Notes: a model not told the origin generated them from the sequence alone. Shown: positions 7,841 to 17,351, numbered from the stretch's first letter. The stretch: DNA of 64,000 nt from an uncultured Saprospiraceae bacterium (GCA_937928045.1 CALFWO010000013.1:1-64000); one strand, 5' to 3'. Numbers and translations: made by a program.

Positions 7841-8425
7841 ATGAAACTGAATCTGGATATTAAAGTCGCTAGTAGCAAGGAATGGATTGAAGCTGTCATG
7901 TCGGATTTTGATTCATTTTTGCAAGATCATGCAGATTGTGAACGAAAAGCTTCAGCGATGGCAATGAGTTTTGTAGCCAAATATCCTGATCGCTTAGAAA
8001 TTATTCCTGAGTTGATAGAAACAGCTGTTGAAGAGTTAGAACACTTCCGAGATGTCTATGCTTTGATGCAAAAAAGAGGGGTCGCACTTCCGCCATCGAT
8101 GGGAGGAGATCCTTACGTTCAAGCTTTAATCAAGCTATGTCATTCTGGTCGAAATGAGCGATTTATGGACCGACTACTGATTGCTTCAGTTTTAGAAACG
8201 AGAGGAGCCGAACGATTCAAAATGGTAGCAGAGGCCTTGGAGGATCCTGAAATGAAAAGGTTTTATAAAATGCTTTGGGTAAGTGAGGCTAAGCATGGTC
8301 ACATCTTTGTAAAGATGGCGCTCAATTATTTTCCAGAAGAAGAAGTTTATAGGCGATTGGAATGGTGGATTGAAAGAGAGTCTGAAGTAATTCAAGGACT
8401 GGAGATCCGTGCTGCTTTGCATTAG
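7841..8425 (+). CDS. miaE: tRNA-(ms2io6A)-hydroxylase MiaE
   Basis: A 194-residue cytoplasmic protein of the usual MiaE length. It carries the di-iron ferritin-like ligands in ETAVEELEHFRDVY (Glu, Glu-x-x-His) and in ETRGAERFKM ... EAKHGHIF. The family hydroxylates the isopentenyl group of the modified adenosine at position 37 of certain tRNAs, using oxygen. The start at 7841 was chosen because a promoter -10 box lies just upstream and because the protein then begins MKLNLDIKVASSKEW, like its relatives. It is divergent from the lysyl oxidase gene. The stop is followed after three bases by copy 2 of the short 3'-flank repeat. Confidence 0.9.
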   Translation: MKLNLDIKVASSKEWIEAVMSDFDSFLQDHADCERKASAMAMSFVAKYPDRLEIIPELIETAVEELEHFRDVYALMQKRGVALPPSMGGDPYVQALIKLCHSGRNERFMDRLLIASVLETRGAERFKMVAEALEDPEMKRFYKMLWVSEAKHGHIFVKMALNYFPEEEVYRRLEWWIERESEVIQGLEIRAALH

Positions 8426-8428
8426 GGG

Positions 8429-8444
8429 AAAACATTGAAGGTGA
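8429..8444 (+). repeat. Short 3'-flank repeat, copy 2 (AAAACATTGAAGGTGA)
   Basis: It starts three bases after the miaE stop codon and is identical over 16 bases to the copy at 58948-58963 (minus strand). It shares 14 bases with the copy at 2177. Confidence 0.7.
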
Positions 8445-8463
8445 CCATAGCGAAAAAAATTGG

Positions 8464-8492
8464 CCCGTTCTGTTTTTGAACTTTTGAACGGG
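8464..8492 (+). terminator. Hairpin downstream of miaE
   Basis: CCCGTTC pairs with GAACGGG across a 15-base T-rich loop. No T-run follows the right arm, so it may be a processing hairpin rather than a terminator. Confidence 0.4.
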
Positions 8493-8555
8493 TGGTTATC
8501 TGAAGTATATCTGCAACCTATTTAATCAGCTATTGTCATTTCGTCAAATTATTTA

Positions 8556-9815
8556 ATGATGAAATTCCGACTACTTATCCTACTTTGCTTTGTAATTGTC
8601 AACCTTCAAGCTCAATCCAAAAGAGAATATCTTGAAAATAATAGATTTGATTTAACGAATAAAGGGTTTGAATTTCCGGAAAGCAATTTTCGAATCGTAG
8701 GATTTGGCGCATACCACGGATCTGCTAAAACGGAGTCAACAGAAATCGCACTACTTAAAGCTTTGGTAAATCAGCGAGCTGTGAAATATTATTTGCCCGA
8801 AACTGACTACTCGATCGGGCATTTTTTCAATGAATATTTAGAAACAGGAGATTCGATTTTGCTTAAAGATCTTGTCATGCACTATGGAATCAGGGTCCCT
8901 CAAGAAAAATCCATTGCTGTTTACGAAAAATGGAAAAAAATAAAAGCCATAAATGATAAATTAGTCGCCGGTCAAAAATTAAAAGTAGTTGGTTTGGATT
9001 ATCAAGTCAGTTTCAAATATGCTGCATTACATATCATTCAATTGATAAATAGTCATGCTGCTGAACAAAATGCAATTTTGGAAATGAAAAAAATGGTTCA
9101 ATCAGATACCACAGACTTTCAATCTGGTTATAATGGTTATGCCCGATCCGTCATGAAGAATTTTATTGAAAGTTTTGATCTAAACCCAAATTTGTATTTG
9201 ACCAAAAGCAACAAACAAAAACTACAACACATCATAAAAAATCTTAAAATAGTAATTGAACCAACTAAAGGAAAAAGAGAACCAACTATTCTAGCAAACT
9301 ATATCGAACTTGATCAAGAATACGATTTCAAAACTCATCCTCAATTTATGCGAATTGGGTTCTCGCATTTGATGAAGTCAAGAGAAGGTCCAAAAGGCTA
9401 TCCATATTTTTTCACCTTACTCATTGAAAAAAATATTTGTAAAAAAGAAGAGCTGATCACTATCATAGGATATTTAACTAAAAGCGAAGTTCTTTGGGAT
9501 GCTACCTACGACAAGAAGGGAAATTACAACGGTTATACTACCGAAGCCGGCTACGGAATTGGTGATTACTGGAAGGAATATTTCAAAGGGATCAAACACT
9601 TAAAAAAGTCCAAATTATCAGACAATACGCTTTTTAAATTAAACGGCGAACACACACCTTACCATGCACCCGAACCAGATCTTATAGAAGTCAAAATGAT
9701 TTTTAGCAAGTCAAATAAGAAAAGTGTTTCCGAACAATCAACCACATCATTTATTGACTATGCTGTATTAATCGAAAACTCCAAAGCGGCTATTCCTCTA
9801 GAAGCAATGAAATAA
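8556..9815 (+). CDS. Secreted protein, possible erythromycin esterase/ChaN-like fold
   Basis: The product has 419 residues, with a signal peptide (MKFRLLILLCFVIVNLQAQ after a doubled initial Met; start 8556 or 8559). The stretch FRIVGFGAYHGSAKTESTEIA, followed by YYLPETDYSIGHFFNEYLETGD, resembles the GE-x-x-HG-x-x-E strand-turn and the following helix of EreA/ChaN-type proteins. A second motif, HLMKSREG, is compatible with a later histidine site. The match is weak and the substrate is unknown. It is followed after 27 bases by a small secreted protein on the same strand. The gene itself is secure; the fold call is tentative. Confidence 0.75.
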   Translation: MMKFRLLILLCFVIVNLQAQSKREYLENNRFDLTNKGFEFPESNFRIVGFGAYHGSAKTESTEIALLKALVNQRAVKYYLPETDYSIGHFFNEYLETGDSILLKDLVMHYGIRVPQEKSIAVYEKWKKIKAINDKLVAGQKLKVVGLDYQVSFKYAALHIIQLINSHAAEQNAILEMKKMVQSDTTDFQSGYNGYARSVMKNFIESFDLNPNLYLTKSNKQKLQHIIKNLKIVIEPTKGKREPTILANYIELDQEYDFKTHPQFMRIGFSHLMKSREGPKGYPYFFTLLIEKNICKKEELITIIGYLTKSEVLWDATYDKKGNYNGYTTEAGYGIGDYWKEYFKGIKHLKKSKLSDNTLFKLNGEHTPYHAPEPDLIEVKMIFSKSNKKSVSEQSTTSFIDYAVLIENSKAAIPLEAMK

Positions 9816-9842
9816 TTAACTTAACTCAAAATAATTCAGTAA

Positions 9843-10379
9843 ATGAAAAATGCTATTGCTATCATGATTCTTTTTTCTATGAGCATCACTGCTTGTTTGG
9901 CGCAAGAAAAATCAACAGATATGATTAAGCTGAATCAAGTTTTAGCTGAATTTGAGGAAGCAATCATTAATAAAGATAGTGTCCAATTCAAACAACTTTT
10001 TTTCCATGACAAAGTCGCCTTCATTGGAAGAATGTCAAAAGTTTCCGAATGGACAATAAAAGAAAATTATAAAGAATTTGAGGGATTAGCTATTTCTAAT
10101 TGCTCAAAATTTATTAGGGAAATCTGTGAATCGGAAAAGAAAAGTGTGGAAAATTTTTACAACATTAAAATGGAGACCGATGGCGCAATTGCCACCATCT
10201 CCTTTGACTATTCTTTCTATTCCGGCGAAAAAATGATCCAATGGGGAAATGAGCATTGGAACTTGGTCTATGCCGATAATCTTTGGCTAATTACTGATGT
10301 GGTGTATTCCATTCGTTTTCCAGATGTAGAGGAATTTCCATTTGCCGAAAAAGAAAATGTTTCTGAAACAAAAAATTAG
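9843..10379 (+). CDS. Small secreted NTF2/SnoaL-like protein
   Basis: The product has 178 residues with a signal peptide (KNAIAIMILFSMSITACLAQ; the Cys before LAQ could also suggest a lipoprotein). The mature part has the length and pattern of an NTF2-like cone: a helical start (LNQVLAEFEEAIINKDSVQFKQLF), then strands ending in WNLVYADNLWLITDVVYSI. Such domains bind small ligands or serve as accessory domains. The specific role is unknown. It probably shares a transcript with the preceding gene and meets the glycosyltransferase gene tail to tail with no gap (stops at 10379 and 10380). Confidence 0.8.
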   Translation: MKNAIAIMILFSMSITACLAQEKSTDMIKLNQVLAEFEEAIINKDSVQFKQLFFHDKVAFIGRMSKVSEWTIKENYKEFEGLAISNCSKFIREICESEKKSVENFYNIKMETDGAIATISFDYSFYSGEKMIQWGNEHWNLVYADNLWLITDVVYSIRFPDVEEFPFAEKENVSETKN

Positions 10380-11624
10380 CTATTCTAGAGATCGATATTT
10401 CAAGAGCAATTCTTCAATATTCAGTCTACAAGTTGATATTGGTTCTATTTCAGCCAACAGCCAATTCGCAGCGCCTTCTACTTCTACCCTTTTCATTCCT
10501 TTTGCTTCAAAAAAATGCAACATTTTCATTATTTGAAAGGCATCAAATTTTCTAAAGAATCTATGTTTAAATGACTCAAAGGAATTTGTATTTTTCTTTA
10601 ATTCGATGAGCGAATCGCTAAACTTCACTTTTACCAGATACAACTTTAGCAATTGATCCATTTCCATTTTTTCCCAATCATCAACTCCCGAATAATAAAG
10701 ATCAATTTTAGAGAAAAAACAGTGTAGCAACTGAATTGAACTAGGCGAATAAGTGAGCCATTTTTTTCCTGCCTTCAACATATCGCCTATCGCTCTTCCT
10801 GTTCCAAAAGGTACCCTCTCGGAGATTCTAGCGGAAGGCAAAACTTTGGTTCGATTCAAATTTGCAAAGTATGGAAGTGCTGAGAATTTATTTAGGAAGT
10901 AAAAGTCTTCGCCGGCTTTTCTAGTGTTCATTCCGCCTTGTTTCGCATATTCTTCGGCGCGCACCGCCATGGCAGAGCCGATCGTTTCGAAAGCAAATGG
11001 AAACCCAGCCCATTTTTTAGCAGCCAAGAAATAACGTAAGTGAAGTTCATACAACACAATGGCTTCTCGCTCTTCAGGATTTAATCCTTCCAATGGATGT
11101 TCATAGGAAATACTTACACCTGGACATTTGGGATGATCAGAAAAATGGCCGGTTATCTCCGCTAAGTAATTTGGCTCCACTATAGTGTCAGCATCCAAGC
11201 AAATAATGGGTCCATTTTTTGCTAAAACATGCCATCTCCTGAAAGCTTCATCCATGCCAATTTTCCGAGCTAGTCCAACCCCAGCCTTTTTCTTTGGCAA
11301 CCCACTCGCATGAATAAAATAAAATGAAATTGCATCTTGATTCACATGTTGGATTTTCGCCCAATTGTCGAATTTTTCTATTTGATTTTCATGAAAATTG
11401 ACGACTTCCTCTGATGTATTCTCTGCATCATTAAAGACTACAATGACTTCTGCAGAACCATTAAAACTATCACAAGCTAAAAGAGATTCCAGCGTGGCCA
11501 ACAACTCGGGTTCTTGAAAAGCCGGGATGACAATAATCGCCGCTAGATCAATAGAAGGCACTTCAATTATCCAAGGTGGAAACATCACATTAACATTCAA
11601 ATATCGAAGACTTGCTGTTGACAT
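10380..11624 (-). CDS. Family 2 glycosyltransferase
   Basis: The protein has 414 residues. The GT-A fold is seen in AAIIVIPAFQEPELLATLESLL (about residues 28-50) and the nucleotide-sugar/metal site in ICLDADTIVEPNYLAE (DxD-like DAD). KAGVGLARKIGMDEAF and the later KAGEDFYFLNKF provide the acceptor-side Glu-Asp. No strong membrane segment is visible, so it is probably cytosolic or peripheral. The donor and acceptor cannot be read from the sequence. The ATG at 11624 lies 4 bases after an exact TATCTTTG -10 box on the minus strand, implying a nearly leaderless transcript. It is divergent from the WbqC-like gene. Confidence 0.88.
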   Translation of the reverse strand: MSTASLRYLNVNVMFPPWIIEVPSIDLAAIIVIPAFQEPELLATLESLLACDSFNGSAEVIVVFNDAENTSEEVVNFHENQIEKFDNWAKIQHVNQDAISFYFIHASGLPKKKAGVGLARKIGMDEAFRRWHVLAKNGPIICLDADTIVEPNYLAEITGHFSDHPKCPGVSISYEHPLEGLNPEEREAIVLYELHLRYFLAAKKWAGFPFAFETIGSAMAVRAEEYAKQGGMNTRKAGEDFYFLNKFSALPYFANLNRTKVLPSARISERVPFGTGRAIGDMLKAGKKWLTYSPSSIQLLHCFFSKIDLYYSGVDDWEKMEMDQLLKLYLVKVKFSDSLIELKKNTNSFESFKHRFFRKFDAFQIMKMLHFFEAKGMKRVEVEGAANWLLAEIEPISTCRLNIEELLLKYRSLE

Positions 11625-11628
11625 GAAA

Positions 11629-11636
11629 CAAAGATA
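11629..11636 (-). promoter_or_regulatory. -10 box TATCTTTG of the glycosyltransferase gene
   Basis: An exact TAnnTTTG match on the minus strand, 4 bases before the ATG. Confidence 0.55.
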
Positions 11637-11733
11637 ACAAAGGAAAATTCCAAGCCTCTTCCGATCTCAAATATTTAGAGAATCTATGTAAGTCATATTG
11701 AATTAAAAAGCTTGGACTTTGTATTTTCGCCAC

Positions 11734-12372
11734 ATGTCCAAATCAGTACTAATTGAACTTCAATGCTTTCCGACGATTCCATTTTTTTTGGAAGCCTTAA
11801 AGCATGATGAGTTGTTACTCGAAGGGCAAGAGAATTATAGAAAAGGTACTTATCGAAATCGATATCACATTGCAGGACCAAATGGTTTGCAAAGACTATC
11901 CATTCCTCTTGCTGGTGGCAAACACCAACAACAGCCGATTCAAGAAGTCGGAATCGCCTATGGAGACAATTGGCAAAATCAGCATTGGAGATCCATAACA
12001 GCAGCATATGGCAGAGCTCCTTTTTTCATTCACTATGAAGACGAAATCAAAGATGTACTTTTTGCCAAACATAAAACACTTTGGTCATTATCAATAAATG
12101 CTTTGGAAGTCTGCCTTGAATTGATGGATCTTGATCTTGCTTGGAAGATTTCAAAAACTTTTGAAAAAATACCATCTGAAGTAACAAGTGACTATCGAAA
12201 TCACTTTCGTCCTAAAATCGACGAAAATGAGTCAAAAACAGCTCATATCGTCCAATATCCTCAGGTTTTTCCTGAAAAAAATGGCTTTATACCCAATTTA
12301 AGTATCTTGGATTTGATTTTTTGTCAAGGCCCTCAGGCCGGAATCCTGCTACAAAAAGCCGCTTTAAAATAG
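11734..12372 (+). CDS. WbqC-like family protein
   Basis: A 212-residue soluble protein. Recognised from LIELQCFPTIPFF at the N-terminus, NYRKGTYRNRYHIAGPNGLQ and LSIPLAGGKHQQ, then WQNQHWRSITAAYGRAPFF, which are the hallmarks of the WbqC-like family. Members occur in many Bacteroidota near polysaccharide or housekeeping genes; the biochemical role is not established. A TTG five codons upstream is possible, but ATG 11734 is preceded by TATTTTCG, close to the phylum -10 box. The next gene starts 5 bases after the stop, so the two form an operon. Confidence 0.85.
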   Translation: MSKSVLIELQCFPTIPFFLEALKHDELLLEGQENYRKGTYRNRYHIAGPNGLQRLSIPLAGGKHQQQPIQEVGIAYGDNWQNQHWRSITAAYGRAPFFIHYEDEIKDVLFAKHKTLWSLSINALEVCLELMDLDLAWKISKTFEKIPSEVTSDYRNHFRPKIDENESKTAHIVQYPQVFPEKNGFIPNLSILDLIFCQGPQAGILLQKAALK

Positions 12373-12377
12373 AATTT

Positions 12378-14117
12378 ATGAACATCCAACAAGATGAAAA
12401 AATAAAGATGTACCAATTGCAAGTAGGTGAAATTGTAAAAAATTTACAGTCACTTACAAATCAAATTGGGCACAAGGAATTGACACAAACTGTAAGTGAT
12501 CTTAGACAACGAATTTCGGATCCGTATATGTTTGTAATTGTCGGAGAAGTAAAAGCAGGAAAGAGTTCATTTATTAATGCACTTTTGAATACAGGCGAAG
12601 AGATTTGCAAAGTCGCTCCTTCTCCCATGACCGATACCATCCAGCAAATCGTTTATGGCGAAAATGAAGATATTGTAAATATAAATCCCTACCTCAAGCG
12701 AATATTTCAACCAGTAGAAATTCTTAAAGAAATTTCTATTGTTGATACACCAGGAACAAATACCATTGTTGATCATCATCAAGAAATTACAGAACGATTT
12801 ATTCCGGGATCGGATTTAATTGTTTTTGTTTTCGAAAGCAAAAATCCTTATCGACAATCTGCTTGGGATTTCTTCAAGTTTATTCATAAAGATTGGCATA
12901 AGAAAATCATTTTTGTTTTACAACAAAAAGATTTGATGGTGCCCAATGATCTTGAAGTTAATATAAAAGGAGTATCAGAATATGCCGCCAAAAATGGCAT
13001 CCTTAATCCTCGGGTATTTGATGTATCGGCTAAGTTGGAACAAGAGGGAAATCATGAAGCTTCTGGATTTTTGCCACTTCGTAAATACATTGCAGATAAC
13101 ATCACTGGCGGAAAAGCGCCGATGTTAAAATTAGAAAGTAATGTGCAATCTTCGTTCAATATTCATCAACGCATTGCAACAGGATTAACTGATCGAAAAA
13201 GTCAATTTGTTGCGGATAAAGAATTTAGAGCAGATATTCGGACTACCTTGGATGATCAAGAGAATCGAAGTCAAAACATGGTCGATACACTCGTTGAGAA
13301 CTTGGTAGCAGGCTATGATAGAATCACGCAAGAAAAAGAAAAAGAGTTATCAGCTGGTCTTGGTTTTGGATCATTAATCACCAGATCATTCAAGGCAATT
13401 TTTGACAAAAAAGTATCGGCTAAAGTCTGGTTAGAAGGATTGACAAAAGAACTGGAATCAGGATTAAATCGTGAGATGTCTAACAAACTTAGTTCTGGAG
13501 TTGGGGACATTGCGGAGTCGATTCAACAGATGGCTAAAATGATTGACTTGAAGACTAGAAACAGTTCCACGATATTAAAAAATGACCATGAGCTATTCAG
13601 TTCAATTGCCGAACGCCGAGCAAATGTTTTAAGTGAATTGCGAGCGACTTTTAGCAATTTCCTCGAGCAAAATGAAAGCTTTATGGATCCCAAGCTGATG
13701 GCTGATAAAAATCAGTTGACTCCAAACATTGCTGCAGGAGGTGGAATCGCGATTATCGGAGCTTTACTGACTTACTTAACAAATATGGCAGTCCTAGACG
13801 TTACTGGGGGAATATTAACCGCCGTTGGTTTTGTATTTGCTGGAGTTACCATTGGTTGGAATCGTAGAAAAATTCTAAACGGATTTTCAAAAGAAATTGA
13901 AAAAGGAAGACATAAATTACAAAAAGAAGTTCGTCAGAAACTTAATGACTATGTAGCTAATATTAAAGAAAAGATTGATGACAACTTTGGAAAATTTGAT
14001 CAGTTATTAGCGGTTGAAGAAAAAGAAATTGTAAGTATTGAAGACCAGTTGGGATCCATTGAAGCTAATCTCACTACAATAGTGGATCAGGGCGGACTAA
14101 ATGTAATCAATAGTTAA
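12378..14117 (+). CDS. Dynamin-family GTPase
   Basis: A 579-residue large GTPase. The P-loop is GEVKAGKSSFINALL (about residues 55-69), with a switch I Thr in APSPMTDTI. IVDTPGTN is G3, and LQQKDLM stands in for the usual N/TKxD of G4. A long helical stalk follows. Near residues 450-500 a glycine-rich hydrophobic hairpin (GGGIAIIGALLTYLTN ... ILTAVGFVFAGVTIGW) could insert into or bind membrane, as in bacterial dynamin-like proteins. The family tubulates or stabilises membranes; the role here is unknown. The frame is open 19 codons further upstream, but the ATG at 12378 lies 5 bases after the wbqC-like stop and begins a normal N-terminus. Confidence 0.88.
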   Translation: MNIQQDEKIKMYQLQVGEIVKNLQSLTNQIGHKELTQTVSDLRQRISDPYMFVIVGEVKAGKSSFINALLNTGEEICKVAPSPMTDTIQQIVYGENEDIVNINPYLKRIFQPVEILKEISIVDTPGTNTIVDHHQEITERFIPGSDLIVFVFESKNPYRQSAWDFFKFIHKDWHKKIIFVLQQKDLMVPNDLEVNIKGVSEYAAKNGILNPRVFDVSAKLEQEGNHEASGFLPLRKYIADNITGGKAPMLKLESNVQSSFNIHQRIATGLTDRKSQFVADKEFRADIRTTLDDQENRSQNMVDTLVENLVAGYDRITQEKEKELSAGLGFGSLITRSFKAIFDKKVSAKVWLEGLTKELESGLNREMSNKLSSGVGDIAESIQQMAKMIDLKTRNSSTILKNDHELFSSIAERRANVLSELRATFSNFLEQNESFMDPKLMADKNQLTPNIAAGGGIAIIGALLTYLTNMAVLDVTGGILTAVGFVFAGVTIGWNRRKILNGFSKEIEKGRHKLQKEVRQKLNDYVANIKEKIDDNFGKFDQLLAVEEKEIVSIEDQLGSIEANLTTIVDQGGLNVINS

Positions 14118-14165
14118 TATTCTTCATTAATTTCGTTCGAACAGTTTGAAGCTGTCTTGGTGCAA

Positions 14166-15152
14166 TCACCATCGATGATGAACTTCAGGTCGAATTAATT
14201 CATCATAGATATTCCGGACAGATTCCATTTCTGCCTCAGAGATTTCCCTTAAGCCAATTGCCTTTAGGTTACTGTGCAATTGATCTACTTTTGATACCCC
14301 TGGAATTACGCAACTGACTTCTTCGAACATCAAAATCCATTTCAAAGCAAGGTGAACCAAGCTAAAGTCAGTAGGGAAAACTGATTTTAATTTATCCACC
14401 GCTTCAAGGCCTAAGTTGTAATTTACTCCAGAGAAAGTTTCCCCTTGATCAAATGCTTCTCCGTTGCGATTGAAATTCCGATGATCTTCTTTAGAGAATT
14501 TAGTGGATGTACTATATTTTCCTGATAATAAACCACTGGCCAGCGGCACCCGAGCAATAATTCCAACCTGTTTCTTTTTTGCTTCAGCAAAAAACTGCTC
14601 TGCAGGTTTGTGTCGAAACATATTGAAGATAATTTGAATCGATTTTACATTTGGATATTCAATTGCTTTTAAAGCCTCTTCCACTTTTTCGACGCTGACT
14701 CCTAAATGTTTAATCTTTCCTGCCTGTTTCAGTTTTTCAAATTCTTCGAAGATTTCTGGCCGATTGTATACTTCGGATGGCGGACAATGTAATTGAATTA
14801 AATCTAAACAATCTAATCCCGTATTCTTTAAACTTTCTTCCACAAAATTTCGGAGTACACCCGGTTGATAAGCTTCATTGATATGTGGATTAAGAAATCT
14901 TCCACATTTTGTAGCAACATGAATTTTTTCACTGCGTGATCTAATTAATTTACCAACGGCTTTTTCACTTTGGCGATTCTCATATACATCTGCTGTATCG
15001 ATAAAATTTATACCTGCGTCGACCGCTTCATTTAATATTTGTTCAGCATTTCTTTTATCAAATCCGCTCCCCCATTTGCCACCTACTTGCCATGTCCCTA
15101 AACTAATGCTGGAAACTTCCATCCCCGTATCCCCCAACTTTCTGTATTTCAT
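14166..15152 (-). CDS. Aldo/keto reductase
   Basis: The product has 328 residues and a full TIM-barrel reductase pattern: KYRKLGDTGMEVSSISLGTW at the start, the catalytic Asp and Tyr in GINFIDTADVYENRQSE, Lys in IHVATKCGRF, and His in LIQLHCPPSEVY. The C-terminal VIPGVSKVDQL is the NADP-binding segment. It reduces carbonyls with NADPH in the cytoplasm; the substrate is not predictable. It is convergent with the dynamin gene (48-base gap) and upstream of, and co-directional with, a lipoprotein gene. Confidence 0.93.
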   Translation of the reverse strand: MKYRKLGDTGMEVSSISLGTWQVGGKWGSGFDKRNAEQILNEAVDAGINFIDTADVYENRQSEKAVGKLIRSRSEKIHVATKCGRFLNPHINEAYQPGVLRNFVEESLKNTGLDCLDLIQLHCPPSEVYNRPEIFEEFEKLKQAGKIKHLGVSVEKVEEALKAIEYPNVKSIQIIFNMFRHKPAEQFFAEAKKKQVGIIARVPLASGLLSGKYSTSTKFSKEDHRNFNRNGEAFDQGETFSGVNYNLGLEAVDKLKSVFPTDFSLVHLALKWILMFEEVSCVIPGVSKVDQLHSNLKAIGLREISEAEMESVRNIYDELIRPEVHHRW

Positions 15153-15207
15153 CGGTATTTTTTTTAAAGCGTTCGAATTGCCTAATTAACTCAAATAAGC
15201 ATGCTAA

Positions 15208-15648
15208 CTATTCCAACAAGCCAACGGCCTCATAACGAATTCCTTTTTCGCTTAATTCAATAACTTGATAACAGAAAGGACCATCATCTGTTTGAGTTAT
15301 AAAAAACCCCAATCCGTCTTTGTTTGGCTGTCCATTGCAATTATTGGGAAAATCTTTGACGACAATGATTTCTTGTTTTCTCATCACTTCTCCTTGGAAC
15401 TCACTGATTAAACTTGTCCCATTTACTTCTAAAATCGCTTCATCATTTCTTTGATCAATCCATCTCCCTTGCATTCTGTGCAATAAGCTAAAATGATAAT
15501 CCAACGGTTTGAGAATTTCATTCTTCTGAGTTGGTGGCGTCGGTTTGTTGCAACTGCCCAATAAAATTAGTCCAATTACCATCAATGTTTTCCCCAAAAA
15601 AAACCGAAAGGTAAGGCTGCGAATCATTATAAATAATGTGTTTTTCAT
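15208..15648 (-). CDS. Small lipoprotein of unknown function
   Basis: The start at 15648 gives 146 residues. A basic, hydrophobic leader ends in a lipobox (VIGLILLGSC), so the protein is lipid-anchored. The mature domain begins DYHFSLLHRMQGRWIDQRNDEAILEVNGTSLIS, which suggests a small lipocalin-like beta barrel, but no family is recognised. The frame is open for 31 more codons. The ATG at 15648 was chosen because a TACTTTTG -10 box lies 9 bases upstream. The protein is a possible envelope ligand binder. It is divergent from rarA. Confidence 0.75.
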   Translation of the reverse strand: MKNTLFIMIRSLTFRFFLGKTLMVIGLILLGSCNKPTPPTQKNEILKPLDYHFSLLHRMQGRWIDQRNDEAILEVNGTSLISEFQGEVMRKQEIIVVKDFPNNCNGQPNKDGLGFFITQTDDGPFCYQVIELSEKGIRYEAVGLLE

Positions 15649-15657
15649 CGTGTTACG

Positions 15658-15665
15658 CAAAAGTA
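15658..15665 (-). promoter_or_regulatory. -10 box TACTTTTG of the lipoprotein gene
   Basis: An exact TAnnTTTG match on the minus strand, 9 bases before the chosen ATG at 15648; it supports that start. Confidence 0.5.
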
Positions 15666-15777
15666 GATTATTACCATCGAAAAAAGGATTCAATTTGAAC
15701 AAAGCGTAAAAGACTTGCTCAATATTTCCTAATTTCACCACTGAATCGTTGCTAAAAGCGAGTACTGAAAAAAATAT

Positions 15778-17052
15778 ATGCCACCATTAGCAGAAAGAAT
15801 GCGGCCCAAGCGCCTTGATCTATATATTGGCCAGAAAAAGTTGGTTGGTCCTAATGCTGTTTTGCGTCAAGCTATTGATACTGGGAACATTCCAAGTTTT
15901 ATTTTGTGGGGCCCTCCGGGTGTTGGCAAGACGACTTTAGCTAACATTATTGCGAATCAATTGAAGCGACCTTTTCATGCACTTTCTGCAATTGCTTCGG
16001 GTGTCAAGGACATTCGAGAGGTTATTGCCAAAGCAAAAAATCAACGATTTTTTGATGCTAAGAATCCGATTCTATTTATTGATGAGATTCATCGCTTTTC
16101 GAAATCGCAACAAGATGCACTTTTAGGAGCAGTAGAAAAAGGTGTGGTAACTTTGATGGGAGCGACAACTGAGAATCCTAGTTTTGAAGTCATTCCCGCT
16201 CTACTTTCTCGAGCACAAGTTTATGTTTTGGAGCATCTGAACAAAACTGAAATGATCGAGATGATTGACCAGGCGATAGAACGAGATGAAGTTTTGAAAA
16301 CTCGAGATATTGAAGTAAAGGAATACGACGCACTTTTAAGATTCTCTGGTGGTGATGGTCGTAAGTTGTACAATGTTCTGGAATTGGTTTGTAACTTTCA
16401 ACAGTTAGGAGAAAAATTGGAAATCACTAATCAGCATGTGACTCATCTGATCCAAGAAAATTTATCAATCTATGACAAAGGAGGCGAAGCACATTATGAT
16501 GTGGCTTCAGCATTTATTAAATCAATTCGCGGTTCTGATCCGCAGGCCGCGGTTTACTGGCTAGCTCGAATGTTGGATGGCGGAGAAGATATTAAATTCA
16601 TTGCTCGTCGGATGATTATTTCTGCATCAGAAGATATTGGGTTGGCAAATCCAAATGCATTATTAATGGCCACCACTTGCTTGCAAGCAGTCCAAGCGAT
16701 CGGTATGCCGGAGGCCAGAATCACTTTATCTCAAACGGCAATATATTTAGCGATTTCTCCCAAAAGTAATTCCGCTTATATGGCAATTGGAAAAGCGCTC
16801 TCGGCAGTGAAGCAAGATGGACATTTGCCGATACCCTTGCATTTGAGAAACGCGCCAACCAAGTTGATGAAAGATTTAAATTATGGTGTTGATTATAAAT
16901 ATTCCCACGACTATGAGGGAAACTTTGTTAATCAAGAATTTTTGCCTGATAAATTAAGTGGTCAATCGTTTTGGGAACCTGCTAATAATCCTCAGGAAGA
17001 AAAGCAACGTGCGATGATGCGGAAGCTTTGGATTGAAAAATATGGGTACTAA
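15778..17052 (+). CDS. rarA: Replication-associated recombination protein RarA (MgsA) ATPase
   Basis: A 424-residue AAA+ ATPase of the usual RarA length. It begins [20 protein letters not shown] and has Walker [14 protein letters not shown] (about residues 45-57), Walker [20 protein letters not shown], sensor 1 GATTENPSF and the arginine finger in LLSRAQVY. The C-terminal tetramerisation region includes [28 protein letters not shown], a RarA signature. It acts at stalled replication forks together with SSB and RecA. The promoter region is shared with the divergent lipoprotein gene. Confidence 0.95.
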   Translation: MPPLAERMRPKRLDLYIGQKKLVGPNAVLRQAIDTGNIPSFILWGPPGVGKTTLANIIANQLKRPFHALSAIASGVKDIREVIAKAKNQRFFDAKNPILFIDEIHRFSKSQQDALLGAVEKGVVTLMGATTENPSFEVIPALLSRAQVYVLEHLNKTEMIEMIDQAIERDEVLKTRDIEVKEYDALLRFSGGDGRKLYNVLELVCNFQQLGEKLEITNQHVTHLIQENLSIYDKGGEAHYDVASAFIKSIRGSDPQAAVYWLARMLDGGEDIKFIARRMIISASEDIGLANPNALLMATTCLQAVQAIGMPEARITLSQTAIYLAISPKSNSAYMAIGKALSAVKQDGHLPIPLHLRNAPTKLMKDLNYGVDYKYSHDYEGNFVNQEFLPDKLSGQSFWEPANNPQEEKQRAMMRKLWIEKYGY

Positions 17053-17150
17053 ACGAAAAAGTTGATCATTTTAAATTTCACTATTGATAGCGGTTCTGTG
17101 AAAACGAATAATGAGTTTTACAAACTTTTTGTTTGTTCAATAAAAACAAT

Positions 17151-17158
17151 TACATTTG
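17151..17158 (+). promoter_or_regulatory. -10 box TACATTTG for a candidate RNA gene
   Basis: An exact match to TAnnTTTG, with TTTTTG/TTTG elements 15-19 bases upstream (17126-17135) that fit the -33 box. No open reading frame starts soon after it, so it probably drives an untranslated RNA. Confidence 0.55.
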
Positions 17159-17164
17159 TATTGT

Positions 17165-17277
17165 CCGAGAGACCTACCGCAGGTTGTAACATCAGGGATG
17201 CTTACGGCAGCAAGATATCTTCCATTTAAAATATTTCCAATTGACTTTTGATCTTCAAGAGCCTTAGTTTTTTGATG
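17165..17277 (+). ncRNA. Candidate small RNA, possibly SRP (4.5S) RNA or 6S-like RNA
   Basis: The region follows a strong Bacteroidota promoter, has no reading frame, and ends in a TCTTCAAGA dyad followed by CCTTAGTTTTTTG, a weak terminator-like end. The first half is relatively GC-rich. It contains TAACATCAGG ... GGCAGCAAG, reminiscent of the conserved SRP domain IV loop (AAC-CAGG ... AGCAG). Against this, the outer arms expected of SRP RNA do not pair well, and GTAACATC can instead fold on GATGCTTAC. I therefore propose a transcribed structured RNA of about 110 nt, with SRP RNA as the leading but unproven identity and a Flavobacteria-type 6S RNA as the alternative. Confidence 0.4.
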
Positions 17278-17351
17278 CCTTTATTAACGAGGTATTTTTA
17301 AGCGGAAGCTATTGATCGCAAAGTCTTCGGGCGAACTAGATGGCTGGTTCG

